64,000 nucleotides of DNA from assembly GCF_000764305.2 (NCBI RefSeq), contig NW_025944327.1, positions 62,001 to 126,000 on the forward strand, written 5' to 3'. Shown here piece after piece: positions 26,958 through 38,229 of this stretch. Position 1 is the first letter of the stretch, and each line of letters opens with the position of its first letter. This DNA comes from Hyalella azteca. Taxonomy: Eukaryota; Arthropoda; Malacostraca; Amphipoda; Hyalellidae. Below the pieces are notes generated by a model, which did no database searches, was not told the origin of the DNA, and saw only the letters and a program-made list of their open reading frames with translations. A program made the position numbers and the translations under genes.

Positions 26958-27250
26958 CACGTGGCCTTGACCATTTTTTTTTATTACAGATAACAGCTGA
27001 AAATCATATGACGTTCTTATTCAAGGCCGTTGTGCATTTCTAAATTCCTGTTTCCAGTTGAACATCATACGTATGCTGTTCTATGCCACGTGACATTCAT
27101 CGATCTTTAATTTCAGTTATGACCTTGTTGATGTTATTTTTCATAATTTCTGAAGACGAACGGGAGATACCGTTCCGTAACACGTGGCGTTACTCTTCAT
27201 TAATTATGCCTAAAGATAAACAGGAAATAATTAAAGTTCCATGGCACGTG
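26958..27250. promoter_or_regulatory. cluster of four CACGTG (E-box) palindromes
   Basis: Exact CACGTG hexamers lie at 26958, 27087, 27181 and 27245, with further near-matches (CCCACGTCACCGCGTG) near 27268. In DNA this AT-rich the hexamer is expected only about once per several kilobases to 10 kb, so four within 293 bp is unusual. CACGTG is bound by bHLH and bHLH-ZIP factors. The sites could form an enhancer, or they may descend from a decayed repeat, since the flanks look loosely alike. No nearby promoter was recognised. Confidence 0.2.
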
Positions 27251-28837
27251 ATAGTTAAGTCAGGCCCACGTCACCGCGTGCAGAGGCCATGTCATGCCAT
27301 CTTCAAACGGCCCTCAAAGAGAATGATAAGGACAGCCTCGCAGCTCGGCGTTAATTGATATAATACCTACCGAAAATATCATTCCGAATGACACCGAATA
27401 TATAATTTCCAATATAATATCCAATATATATAAAGCCAAATCACAACTGTTATCCAATGACAAGTAGCCATGACGATTCGCGATCGTCGAAAATCCAGAA
27501 TGGAAAAAGTGGCTATAGTTGTTCGCACTGCGTTCGGTTAGACGCAGATATAATTTGGTATGAGATTACTTTTGAATTCTTTTCCAATTTGCGACCGGCA
27601 TTTTCCCGTTAATTGATGGTTAAATGATGAAGCTTCAAACGATTTTTCAGTAACCGCAGTCGGAATGATATACATTGGATATACATTGTTCAAACATTCA
27701 TCAATCCATATACTTTCATTCTCAATAATTTCATCCGCAATACTCCACTATTATAGGTACTACGACGTAGCATCAAAATTGAGAAAAATCTCTTTCGTCC
27801 ATAACTGAAAAAATATAACCACATATGAAAATGTTGTTACTGGACTCTTTGAAATATGGAAATTGAGGTGTAAACTGAATCGCATCTTTTCGATCATAAT
27901 TGTGCAGAAAGATAACTTAACACAGCAATAATCAGTTTAGAGCAAAAAACCGAACTCTCACGACATCCCTTAATTGTTCATTAACATCATTTGAATACAG
28001 CCAACACTGAATTAAAATCATTTAAATTTTAATAACGCGATATAAACCTAGTAAGTGCAAAAAAATGTAAAATGAATAAATCGTAACTAAAATACTAATT
28101 ATATTATTATGTTTGCGTAAATACTAACATTTAGTGCGTATCGCTAAAATACTGAATACAAAATGGCACCGAGAGTACAGAAGTATGAAACTAATAGTTC
28201 AAAAATTGTGACCGAGAAGCTTTTCCTTGCCCCATGCTGAAAAAAATATACTGTCGGATGAAATATAACTTATTAATTTTATCAATAAAACTAATCTTTT
28301 AATGATTCACTACCAGCATTATTATAACTAGCAATTCGGATTTAATTTTAATTCTTATTTATAAATAGGAAAAAAACTTTGGATACTATAATTTTGAGTT
28401 GTACGCCGCTCAAAATTACATTCCTACATTTTTATTGTGAATCAAATTTTGTAATAAATGCTAATATGTTTATTGCAGCTACGGCAAGTCACGGCACAAA
28501 GGCTTCGAAATAAATACGCATTTACCTCTTCTCTGCGAATAAAAACCTTCATTTTGTAATCCGTTTGAGCATCATTCGATTCACAGAACAGAATTTATTA
28601 TGCACGCCGAGGCCCGATCGGCTTTCAATCCTGTTAAATTGAGCTTCAAAAAATGACACTTCAGTATACTAAATAAAATAAAACTTGAGTAATATACCTG
28701 TCCGGAGAAGAAAGTTCCATGAATGCTATTAATTCTGGTACACATGTATTCAAATGAAATGGAAATTTTGACAAACAACTGTTCATTAACATTTTAATGA
28801 TGGTTCCAAGCAACTTGATTAACATTTTAAAATATAG
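27251..28837. other. AT-rich stretch without a recognisable gene
   Basis: Only a few short open frames (91 codons at 27083-27358, overlapping the E-box cluster; 65 codons minus at 28581-28778). None has a recognised motif. Confidence 0.6.
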
Positions 28838-28880
28838 AAGTAAAATTTGTTGACTTTCAAGTCAAAGCCTAAACTATATA
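28838..28880 (+). repeat. 43-bp direct repeat, left copy
   Basis: It starts AAGTAAAATTTGTTGACTTT and ends CTAAACTATATA. It is identical to 29194-29236, and the pair flanks a transposon-like insertion. It is far longer than a normal target-site duplication. Confidence 0.9.
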
Positions 28881-29193
28881 CAGTGGGGGGAAATAAATAT
28901 TCGTACACTTGAAAAATCGTATTTTAATGTATGTAAGTACACAAACTGAACAGGAGAAGTGATTTATATTATGAAAGGTGGAGCGAAACTTCCGATCTCG
29001 TCTGACAAAATGTATTGAACAGCATGGAGGTCACCTACAAGATATAATATTCAAGAATTAAACTTGTAAGTAAACCCAACGAAACTTTAAATGTAGCTCT
29101 TTGTAAAAAAGAAAGAATTAAAACGCTATCTTTAATACTTTTTACTTTGTGATTTTTTTAAAAGAGTAAGTTCCCACGCCGCACCCTGTATAA
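28881..29193. mobile_element. composite transposon-like fragment with unmatched ends
   Basis: The left end, CAGTGGGGGGAAATAAATAT with TA before it, resembles a Tc1-type terminus and is close in style to the complete Tc1 element at 51343. The right end, GCACCCTGTATA, reads on the other strand as TATACAGGGTGC, a mariner-like terminus. The two ends are not inverted copies of each other, so this is not one intact element but probably parts of two elements, or an internal deletion derivative. No coding frame is present in its 313 bp. Confidence 0.45.
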
Positions 29194-29236
29194 AAGTAAA
29201 ATTTGTTGACTTTCAAGTCAAAGCCTAAACTATATA
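29194..29236 (+). repeat. 43-bp direct repeat, right copy
   Basis: Identical to 28838-28880. After both copies the sequence diverges completely (CAGTGGGG after the left copy, AATAAATTG after the right copy). Confidence 0.9.
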
Positions 29237-30036
29237 AATAAATTGAAATAAAATCATTCCTTCGTACTTAATGGGAAAAGTAATTATGGAGACAAATAAT
29301 GTTAAAATTTTGACGCAACATACGTATTTAGTAACTCCTCGCGAAAAAAAAAGAAATCTCCCATTTGACACATGAGAATTCTAAAGTGAGAGCCGTCTGT
29401 TGGGATTACGCTCGTTTGAAAACACAGTCAAAGGCCCAGGTTTAAAAGTGTCGTCCATTATAAATAGAAAGATTTAAAAAAGGCGTGGTTCTCTCCAGCA
29501 AGATTGATGACGTTAAAGGGAGAGAAATCTATTTGCTGCTACAGAATAATAGCACTTCAAATGATCGATGAAGCCGCGAACCGCGTAAATCGCTCCTATT
29601 TTGGTTGAAACTCGAATACGATTGTTATAACTGCGAAATTTTTATACTAGTCAAGAATTAAAAATAAAAACTTTAAAAATACTTTGTAATAATCGAAATG
29701 ATTTAAAAATTAAGAAATAAGTTTTAACTGTAGCAAAAAATGTTGAAAATGCGTTCTACACGCAAGTGAACTAAAGACTCAAACGTAAAAATGCCACCTA
29801 TATTCGGTAAAACGTAAAAACATTTCCAAATTTAGTGAAGCGAACATTTCACGATATCCATATTTTTACCTATTTTTGGGCGGAAAGAACAAACGACGAC
29901 TATATTTTGTGAAGCATAGAAACAGTGCCCATATTTTCGATCACATAAAAAAGGAAGAAAAAATTTCCCAATATCATTGTAACGGACTATAAAGATCAGG
30001 GAATTTACGATGGTAATGAACGCTATATTGAATTGT
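29237..30036. other. stretch without a recognisable gene
   Basis: No open frame of useful length. Around 29390-29600 a frame-broken segment loosely suggests a transposase helix-turn-helix (IERFKKG-like), but the match is too weak to call. Diverged copies of a GTGAAGCGAACATTTCACGA-like motif recur at 29830-29950. Confidence 0.4.
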
Positions 30037-30134
30037 AATGAAAAAATGCCAGCCTGTTGAAATGGGCAAAAACGTCATTTTATAATGAAAAAAATGCCAG
30101 CCTGTTGAAATGGGCAAAAACATCATTTTATAAT
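30037..30134. repeat. short tandem duplication, period about 49 bp
   Basis: AATGCCAGCCTGTTGAAATG followed by GGCAAAAACRTCATTTTATAATGAA occurs twice in direct succession with one or two differences, so the duplication is recent. Confidence 0.9.
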
Positions 30135-31593
30135 GAATTTATGATGGCATAGTCGCACGTTAAATTATTGATAGATCATGTAAAGCATGTATTTTCCGCA
30201 GTTAACCTTGAACAACCAAATATTTCCAACAATATATTCATAAGCTTAGTGAGCACTGCGAGGTCGCATTCATTGCGATCATTTCATTAGACTTTCTAGT
30301 ATGAAAAGTTCGAATAAATCCGCGGATAATAAATTTTAAGAGGCAGATCGAGCAACTAATTCATAGGGCTGCATTTCTCCCTAATACGTTTTAATCCCGA
30401 GAATTGATGATAAAAATTAATTAATTAATTAATTTGTTATATAATTAACTAATTTGAAAGAAATGCAAATCTCCAAGACGACATTTTGCCGTCTCTAGCT
30501 GGCAAGGAAGCAGTGACGCATTGCTGGCACTGTGTCCAACAGAAGATGAAGACAAGAATTCTCGATTTGTTGGATTACTAAGATTTACAATATGACAACG
30601 AAAAATTTTTTTTTAGAAATGATTATGCTCGAAATAACAAAATATACGAGTTTAATTCCATGTTTTTGCTCGGCGATTTTCGTTAGGGGCTCCACAAGTC
30701 ACAAATATGTTCCCAACTCCGTAATGTCGTGCTGTTCAATCTTCAATAGTTCGAAACTGGAATGAAGTAAATTAGTCATACTCTTAAAATGCTTCGATTT
30801 GTCTACATAATATTTAGGATATCAGCATATCATTGAATGTTGTTCTTTGGTTTATCTTGATATCCAAAGTCGCAAGTGTATTTTAGTGAAATCGAACACA
30901 TTCCTAGTTTTATTAAATAAAAAAATATAATATGGCATGACGGGAGATTTAGGTCCCACTATTTCGCTAACCTGGCTCTAATCTCGGAAATTTGTCATAT
31001 CGGCTTCAAATAAATCAATTACCTAATGCTACAAGAACGCAATTGAATTTTTTTAAAGTCTCCCTCCTGTAGATGAGTTAGCTGGACACTTAATCAATCG
31101 TTTATTGGAACATCGCTGAATAAAAAAGTAAATGTTTGAACAAAGAAACGGCAAGAAATTTCTATGTGTAAATTTTCACTAAAATTTGTAAAGAACAATC
31201 GACTTTAGAGCATGGCCTCGAAAATTTCAAAGAAGGGCTTAAAAGGAAATTTTAGTACGTGGTCTGAAGAAGAGATTTTTACTTCTATCCTGAGATGAAA
31301 GAGAAGCCGTGCTTGTGAGCGAGCCTGCAAGATCAAGAGTTCTAAAGCGCGCACGGCTAGTGAGACGAAAGCAGGCTTGTGCTTTTTCGAAAATACGGCT
31401 GAAAAAAATCACGGCGATACCAACGAGGGCAAGAAAATGTCGGCGATACCGAGCCTGAATGGCATGAAGCCTATCACGTTGTACGAGCCGGCAAAATATG
31501 TTGTAGAAGCTAAAATAAGCATGGCATGTATTGAGTGAATAGATTATAATTGAACAAACCAGGGCGAAATAATAGGTTAATAAGGACGTCGTA
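30135..31593. other. AT-rich stretch without a recognisable gene
   Basis: No open frame of note. A patch at 31200-31520 is richer in GC and contains CGGCGATACC twice, without further structure. Confidence 0.55.
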
Positions 31594-32136
31594 TTATTTG
31601 TTCGGTGAACAAATAATATTTGGGACGGCTATTGACTGATACAAATAACCCATCAGATTTTTTTTTATAATTATTCGGATATTATGTAAGCGTCCAGAAA
31701 GTCGTGGAAAATTATGTACTTCAAATTGGCTACAGAAGAAATATGTAAAATAACATGACCGGAGCGTGAACAATATGACAAAAATAACACCCAATCTATA
31801 GGAAATTATATAAGAGACACTTTCTAATTCTAAAGTGAAGGCCTTGTTGAATCCAACACAATTGGAAAGACTTATTAGCATAACCACATAATGCAATATC
31901 GCTGCACAAATGCTGTCAAAAGCTTCACTGTGATCGCTTAGTAAAAGTAGGCTACACCAAAGGCTTAAATCCAATTTCTCGAGGACATCAATTCTGTTGC
32001 CAATTCCCAATATCGCAAGAATTTTTCGTTGTCTCGAGCTTGGATAAAATAAGGAAACAATCAAAACTTCTTCACTGCAATTGATCCCAGATAGACTCGT
32101 CAGCCCAAAACCGCTTGCGTGTTCCCAGGAAGTCAA
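31594..32136 (-). pseudogene. decayed non-LTR retrotransposon reverse transcriptase fragment
   Basis: A 180-codon minus-strand open frame without a proper start. Residues 67-76 read SDHSEAFDSI, matching reverse transcriptase motif A of Jockey/CR1/RTE-type LINEs (consensus LDFSKAFDSI) and including its catalytic Asp. About 20 residues later GFNKAF (95-100), then a stretch ending SYRLGVIFV, fits the conserved GFS..AL..SYLSNR..V segment at the expected spacing. Upstream, FYPSSRQ (30-36) sits where the GFRPGRST motif belongs. The catalytic YADD box, endonuclease and 3' end are not seen, and the C-terminal third no longer aligns. It is a short 5'- and 3'-truncated relic, with no role expected. Motif spacing is seen; the family is inferred. 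Confidence 0.45.
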
Positions 32137-32480
32137 ATTGGTGTTGCAAAATCAATCGCCCCTGAGTGGAAATTCAATCTTTAATACGAGCTTGCCTCAA
32201 TGTTAACAATAAGGGAAATAACTGTAAGGAAGACAGGCCCCAAGTTGGGGAATGAACTAATTCAAGCATCTTCATGAGCCTGCATTATTAGTTATGAAAG
32301 AGCCAAACTTGAATGGCTGAGGTAGGTTAACTAAAAATTTTTAGCTATTTCAGAGTGTGGGAAAAAATATGGCTTTTCGATGCCTATTTGCTTGCATAAT
32401 CTTATATTAAACTGAACTACAATTTTTTAATTTTTTAAATAATTTTTACTAGTTTTCGCTCCTTCTTATTTACATCTCCG
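32137..32480. other. short AT-rich spacer
   Basis: Nothing recognisable between the reverse transcriptase relic and the minisatellite. Confidence 0.5.
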
Positions 32481-32793
32481 TCACTATTGAACAAGTGTAC
32501 ATCACCGTCACACTATTGAACAAGAGTACATCACCGTCACACTATTGAACAAGAGTACATCACCGTCACACTATTGAACATGAGTACATCACCGTCACAC
32601 TATTGAACAAGAGTACATCACCGTCACACTATTGAACAAGCGTGCATCACCGTCACACTATTGAACAAGAGTACATCACCGTCACACTATTGAACAAGTG
32701 TACATCACCATCACACTATTGAACACGTGTACATCACCGGCACACTATTGAACACGTGTACATCACCGGCACACTATTGAACACGTGTACATC
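32481..32793. repeat. 29-bp minisatellite, about 11 copies
   Basis: The unit contains CACTATTGAACAAGAGTACA followed by TCACCGTCA. Copies keep strict 29-bp register. The left and middle units carry AAGAG or AAGTG, while the last units share CACGTG and ACCGGCA variants, so neighbouring units are more alike than distant ones, as expected of local homogenisation by slippage or unequal exchange. Confidence 0.95.
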
Positions 32794-33511
32794 ATCACAG
32801 TACTGAAAGATTATTCACAATCATCTCCCATTACCGGACGAGTGCGCACAAACATCGTCAGTGCGCATGGGCGATGCATGCGCAATACGCATGGGCGCTA
32901 TTTTATATTGATATCGCCTTCGTTTCCAAGTCTGTTCAAGAAACCTCAAGGAAGATTTGGAGTGATAACGCGAACGACTTCCTTCTGTACAATTTAACGC
33001 ATAAATACGGAACTCTCTTCGTAGGTAGGAACTCAGAGTTCGGATTTTTGGATACTAGATAACGTGACAACGAATAGATATCAAAGGATATAAATATTAC
33101 TGATACATGCACAGCCCTATTGCTCATTCAAGGAAAACATTCATTTCAGTGGATTGGTCAGTGCTTACCCATAAGAATAACACATTTTTCGTAAAAATTA
33201 CCGCATAAAAAGGTAACTATGCGACCCAAAGCTCCTAAAAAATTATTATTAAATTTATGGCTCATCGTACGGATTTTCAGAGACATTAATGATGGAAACA
33301 AATCTGACGCTTAGTTCATTATGGAAATAGAAAATCCAATCTTGGAATCGTGCAGATCGGCACAGATTAGCGCAGCCTGCTAATGCATCAGGACCTTAAA
33401 CCTGAAATCAAACTTGCCCATGGAGAGTCTCGAATGCAGCGCGCGATAAGTGGTGCCAAACAAGCACACGAACCTATACGGACTTCTGAGGACATAACTC
33501 TAGGCGGACAT
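32794..33511. other. stretch without a recognisable gene
   Basis: Overlapping open frames of 62-70 codons on both strands near 32785-33127 in a somewhat GC-richer patch; no motif recognised. Confidence 0.5.
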
Positions 33512-34314
33512 ACCGAAATTATGACGTAAGAATGCATATTTTGTTTATAAAGAAGGAATAAAGGTTCAAACTTATGATTCAAACTTATTATTTGCCTCGA
33601 ATTTGAATTTTTGATTAGCTCGTGTTTGAATTCCACAATCTGCAACATTTCGAAAACTCTCAGCTTCACACACAAGTTATCGTTCAAAAACTATCAGTTT
33701 TACAAGTTATCGTTCAAAAACTATCAGTTTCACAACTCATTGTTCAAAAACTATCAGTTTCACAACTCATCGTTCAAAACTATCAGTTTCACAATTCATC
33801 GTTCAAAAACTATCAGTTTCACAACTCATCGTTCAAAAACTATCAGTCTCACAACTCATCGTTCAAAAACTATCAGTTTCACAACTCATCGTTCAAAAAC
33901 TCTTAGTTTCACAACTCGCCTTCTAAGACCGTCAATTTCACCTGTTACCTTACAAAAACTATCACTGTCACAATTATTCACCGTTAATTGACCATTAGTT
34001 TAGAAATTCACCGTTCAAAGACTATCAGATTCATAGCTAGTTGTTCAAAATCTGTCAGTTTCACAACTCATCGTTCAAACACCATCAGTTTCGCAGCTCG
34101 CCTTCTACGACCGTTAATTTCATCCGTCACCTTTCAAAAACTATCACTGTCACAATTCACCGTTCATTGACCCATAGTTTCTTAATTCACCGTTCATTAA
34201 CCACCATTATTTTCTAACTTCACCGTTCATTAACCATTATTTTTTTTAATTCACCGTTCATTGACCATTAGTATCTTAGTTTCTCAATTCACCGTTCAAA
34301 CACTATCAGTTTCA
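33512..34314. repeat. dispersed repeat containing a 30-bp minisatellite, long copy (803 bp)
   Basis: It begins ACCGAAATTATGACGTAAG, has a unique head of about 150 bp, then a run of 30-bp units (TTCACAACTCATCGTTCAAA followed by AACTATCAGT), and then more diverged units of the type TTCACCGTTCATTGACCATT, ending CACTATCAGTTTCA. A second copy with the same two ends is at 42480-42947 and a fragment of the head at 44106-44200. The copies differ mostly in unit number. No terminal inverted repeats or target duplications were found, so the mobilising mechanism is unknown. The open frames inside it reflect the 30-bp periodicity (10 codons). Confidence 0.85.
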
Positions 34315-34739
34315 GGCTTCTGCAGTCACGGACTGCAAAGAAGTGGACCGCTTCATTGAAGTTGATGAGAGCCGCGCTGTTGCGCCGAGTACCGGGAGAA
34401 AAAACGGTAAGGGGGCGAGTCTATACCAGCCGACAGCTATGGCGTACTGCGTTACAACCTAAGGACTATTTGGATATCGATAAAGTTCAAATAATGACGC
34501 GCTGCGGAACAGGAGAGCGAACCGCGGTCGTATATTACCGCCGTGTTAGTGAATGTCTGAAATGAAGTCAGTTCTCGCTGAACTCACCATAAAAAGATTG
34601 TGTGCTGAATGGTTGGTAAAAGATCGTCACAGGTGTAATTAATGGTCATCACAAATTTTTAAATGATAACTAATAACAATTTTTATTGCTTCTCGATTAA
34701 CTGATCAATTGTCGATGTTTTCCTGACAGGTAATCATTT
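34315..34739. other. spacer with one small GC-richer open frame
   Basis: A plus-strand ATG frame of 69 codons at 34356-34565 (ending VVYYRRVSECLK) is richer in GC than its surroundings and could be an exon, but no motif, acceptor or donor supports it. Confidence 0.35.
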
Positions 34740-34991
34740 TCATCCAAGCCATTCATGAGATTGTGCGAAAATGAGACAAAAATTATTTACATAATCGCCA
34801 TTCATGTCAAAATGTAAGGAAATTTTTGTTATAACTCTACGGAATTGAAGGGGGCTATTCCTTAACTCATTATCCAACCAATAATATGCTTCGTTTACAG
34901 ACGGAATATCTTCAAGAGTCTCGAGCTCATCAGAAAACTTGTCAACGGATAACAAGTGAAACCTGGAAGGTGATGACTGACATGCTTCGCA
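34740..34991 (-). CDS. protein-like open frame of unknown function, possibly an exon
   Basis: The minus-strand frame is open through 34740-35021, but its first codons (35007 and up) lie inside the adjacent MITE, so the plausible host part is 34740-34991. It reads as a mixed-composition peptide unlike the AT-driven frames nearby: SVDKFSDELETLEDIPSVNE, then AYYWLDNELRNSPLQFRRV, then ISLHFDMNGDYVNNFCLIFA. Two possible acceptors lie on the minus strand near 34980 (CATGTCAG and CTTCCAG). It ends with a stop at 34740. No family was recognised. The MITE insertion sits directly upstream, so any original 5' part is interrupted. Confidence 0.25.
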   Translation of the reverse strand, partial: CEACQSSPSRFHLLSVDKFSDELETLEDIPSVNEAYYWLDNELRNSPLQFRRVITKISLHFDMNGDYVNNFCLIFAQSHEWLG

Positions 34992-35006
34992 AGATTTAGA
35001 TACCAG

Positions 35007-35299
35007 GGGCCATACTTTCAAAACTCGTTAAGTGAACGTAAGTACTTACGTACTATTTTCTTGTCTATGATTGGTGGATTTTGCTTGAAAGGCCGCCGAT
35101 GATTGGCTGATGAACTTAAGATCTCTTAACTTTTTTTGAAAGTATAGGCCAAGGGCCTTATACTTTCAAAAAAGTTAATAGATCGTAAGTTCATCAGCCA
35201 ATCATTGACGGCCTTTCAAGCAAAATCCACCAATCATAGACAAGAAAATAGAGCGTATAAGGACTTATGTTCACTTGACGATTTTTGAAAGTATGGCCC
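35007..35299. mobile_element. palindromic MITE: inverted dimer with 3-bp CAG target duplication
   Basis: The two halves are near-perfect inverted copies of about 145 bp. Both outer ends are GGGCCATACTTTCAAAA, and the same end motif appears again, inward-facing, at the centre (TTTGAAAGTATAGGCC, AA, GGGCCTTATACTTTC near 35136-35167). Each half is therefore itself a small element with terminal inverted repeats, joined head to head. CAG at 35004-35006 and 35300-35302 is a candidate 3-bp target duplication, though the palindromic ends make its edges ambiguous. GGGCC termini with 3-bp duplications suggest the PIF/Harbinger group; this assignment is inference. Confidence 0.75.
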
Positions 35300-38229
35300 C
35301 AGAACATTAACTGCCTCCACGATAAATACTCTGGTAGCAGCAAATCACCGTTTTTTAACCTATAGAGAACAAATTACCAGTGACAATTAAATCAAGTGTA
35401 ACCTCCAACACGCATCTCATTTACTTGCAAATGCAGATTTCCAAACCAGTGCGAAATGGAACGCAAAGCTATTATTCGTTTAACAGGTTTTCAAATTACT
35501 ACACTCGCTCAATTTAAGAGACCAGGAATTTAAAAGTAAAGAAAATAGCCAAAAATTTCACCATTTCTTATAAGAGAAAACGTTTCGGAGTCCAGCTCCA
35601 TCGTCAGTTCAAAACCTAGAACACAGGTACAAACAATTAGTAACCTAAAATTCACATTCAAACAATTCACCTAAACTTGAGGACATTAGAACTAAAATCG
35701 AAGATAACAGAAATAAAAATGAGATGACATGTAGAGAAAATACAATCTATTTACAATTTGTAGAGGATAGGAACTGAATGCAGCATTTAAATTTTTTTAA
35801 ATTGGTGAAATTTTTGGTTATTTTCTTTACTTTTAAATTCCTGGTAAATTTGCGACTTAAGCAGCCAAGTGATTTTAATAATTTAAGAGACCATGCAGTA
35901 AAAGATAAGGCGCTACTTCCAGGTCCGATTTATTTACTCGCCGAAAGAATCATTTGGTAGCATTCCAAGAAAGAAAATAAAAGCTTGAACCCCTTAGGAG
36001 CAATTTTTTCCCGTGTAGAGACGAACTATCGATGGAAATGTGAAGGCATCTGTGACACTGAGAAATGGTGGCTATGGGCACTCTTCTCCATACGAGCTTC
36101 GAACGCAGGCATCCTGATGCCGGGACATTCATTGACAGTGTGTTTCTTTTTCACAAACTCGTATTTTATTTGTGTTTTTTTTTACTTTAACCTGTTTTTG
36201 ACATGACACGAAGCTTAGAATGTACCATGTATACCTAAATTATGCCCGATGCAACAAATACTATTTATTGCAAAAAATTTGAAAATTTGTCTTCTTCACG
36301 AGATGAGTTTGTAAGCATTTTCTCTGTAGCGTAATTTTATTTAGAATTATAAAGAAGTTTAGTCGGGTTAAGTCAAGTGTTATGAATCATGAGACTATTG
36401 TATTCGAAATTTAATATCATTTAACAAACGCTTGCCTTGAGGAATATATAATATTAAGCCATAACTTTTAATATTGCGATAAATAGATAATATATAATAA
36501 ATTATTTATAATCCAAAACTAAGAATGAAGATTGAAAGCTAAAATAATAATTTAATTCAAACGTAATATGATAAATTAAACCGCAGAATTACCTGTATGC
36601 GCAGCGTTTAAACTCAGAACCAATATATTGCGAGATTAAAGAGGAAGCAAAAGGCCAGCCGTGACCGCGATAATGGCTTATCCTCGCCTTCCTTTATCGT
36701 TCAATTTACAAAAGGGGATGTTTAATTTATTTCATTAAAAAAATTCCTAATAGGAAATGTATTGCGTATTACGAATGAAATCGATAACTATTATTTCAAA
36801 ATATGGTATGAACAATACTTATATGTTAGATCAATGTTCTGGATTGTTTTGAAAATTTACAAATAATAAAACGGAGTCATTTCGCGACGAAAGGGTAGCT
36901 AATATCCAATTAAAAGTTCAAAGTAATGCTATCGAACAGCAGCGAATAACTATTTACATGCAGACAATTGCTCATACCTAAGAATATATACATACTAAGA
37001 AACCAGCTTTCAAAGAAACAATACAAACTTATTCCACAGTGGAAACACCTATTTAAAAAATTATTTAAAAAAGTTAAAAGCAACATCCCAAAAAGTCGTT
37101 GGGGTCTTGCTAGATAGCCAGCGATGCGCTAAAGTAAAAGTTTGCATCTTTTACAAATGGTATATATGAGGGAGATTGAACTACAAAAACATCTAATCAA
37201 CATGCATAGATTTTTCTCATTATGAATAAGTCATTTAATCAGCATTGAAGAATGGTAACAGTTTAGTCAGTAGAATCTGTATCTCACACAACCATTAAAT
37301 ACATCAAATATCATATGTCCATACGAAACACATTTCTTCCATAACGATAATTTTTAACAGATATACTGACGATAATAAAAAAAGGATGGCAGTAGCAGCA
37401 AATATTTCCGACTGACTTTGTTATTCGGTTATTTAAATCGTTTTTAGAATTAATTTTTTAACTTTCAAAGTTTTGAGATAAAAAACTCGGAGCCTCAGAA
37501 GTTATTATCTCGTATAAATGTTCGTAACAGATATTTTGGAACAATTCCTAACGACAGTGAACTCTCCGTTGCTCGTGCATGTATTCGGATTTTCGCTCAT
37601 CCATCATCGAAAACAATCATTGTTATTTTAATGATCCCTCAATCAAACCAAATCAAAATTAGACCAAATTTCAATAAAGCACTCAAGAAGTCGTTACAAT
37701 CTCTGTTCAACATACGATGGTACCATCATTTTGGGGAATCGTACCTAATGTCATAAAATTAGGCTCGCATATGAAGTTTCGGGCTCAATTATAAGAAGAA
37801 TTATCGAGTGCAATATCAGGCTTCAATAAACCGATGCGGAAATGCATGTAACAACGCAACTTGTTTCGTGAGAATACGGCTAAGGGCATCTCGAGACTTC
37901 CACGGCGAAATATTGTATCTGGATTTAGAGATGAAAAAAATAGCTTCAATACTCAACTTTAGGGACCAGCGTGTCGTGCAAAGCTCAACGTTGCGATAGA
38001 CGGTCTCGAGGCAATGAAATATAAGTCAAACTAAGACACTTTTCAGGTTGCGAATATAATAGTATAACAGAGGGAGACGAAGAATGCGACAACAGCAGCA
38101 AAATATTGTTTATTAAACTGTTAGACAACAATACTGAAGTGATAATTATAACGCCGAAAGATGGTTTGAAGGGTGCAATGTTAAAATTTATATCTAATTA
38201 ACTCGTTAATGTTTATACGCTTATCGTTT
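35300..38229. other. AT-rich stretch without a recognisable gene
   Basis: Short open frames only (60-73 codons near 35778-36206 on both strands); no motifs, repeats or RNA genes seen. Confidence 0.6.

Noticed and set aside
29380..29640. Tc1 transposase remnant belonging to the CAGTGGGGGG terminus at 28881
   Set aside because: Only a vague helix-turn-helix-like string (IERFKKG) with several stops; no DDE motifs and no matching right terminus were found.
32481..32793. CRISPR-like array of 29-bp repeats
   Set aside because: Units abut with no spacers between them, there are no cas genes, and the context is eukaryotic. It is a minisatellite.
33611..33991. Two overlapping plus frames (126 and 94 codons) as a repeat protein
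   Set aside because: Both are by-products of the 30-bp periodicity, which keeps more than one frame open. The second copy of the repeat has a different unit number and frame.
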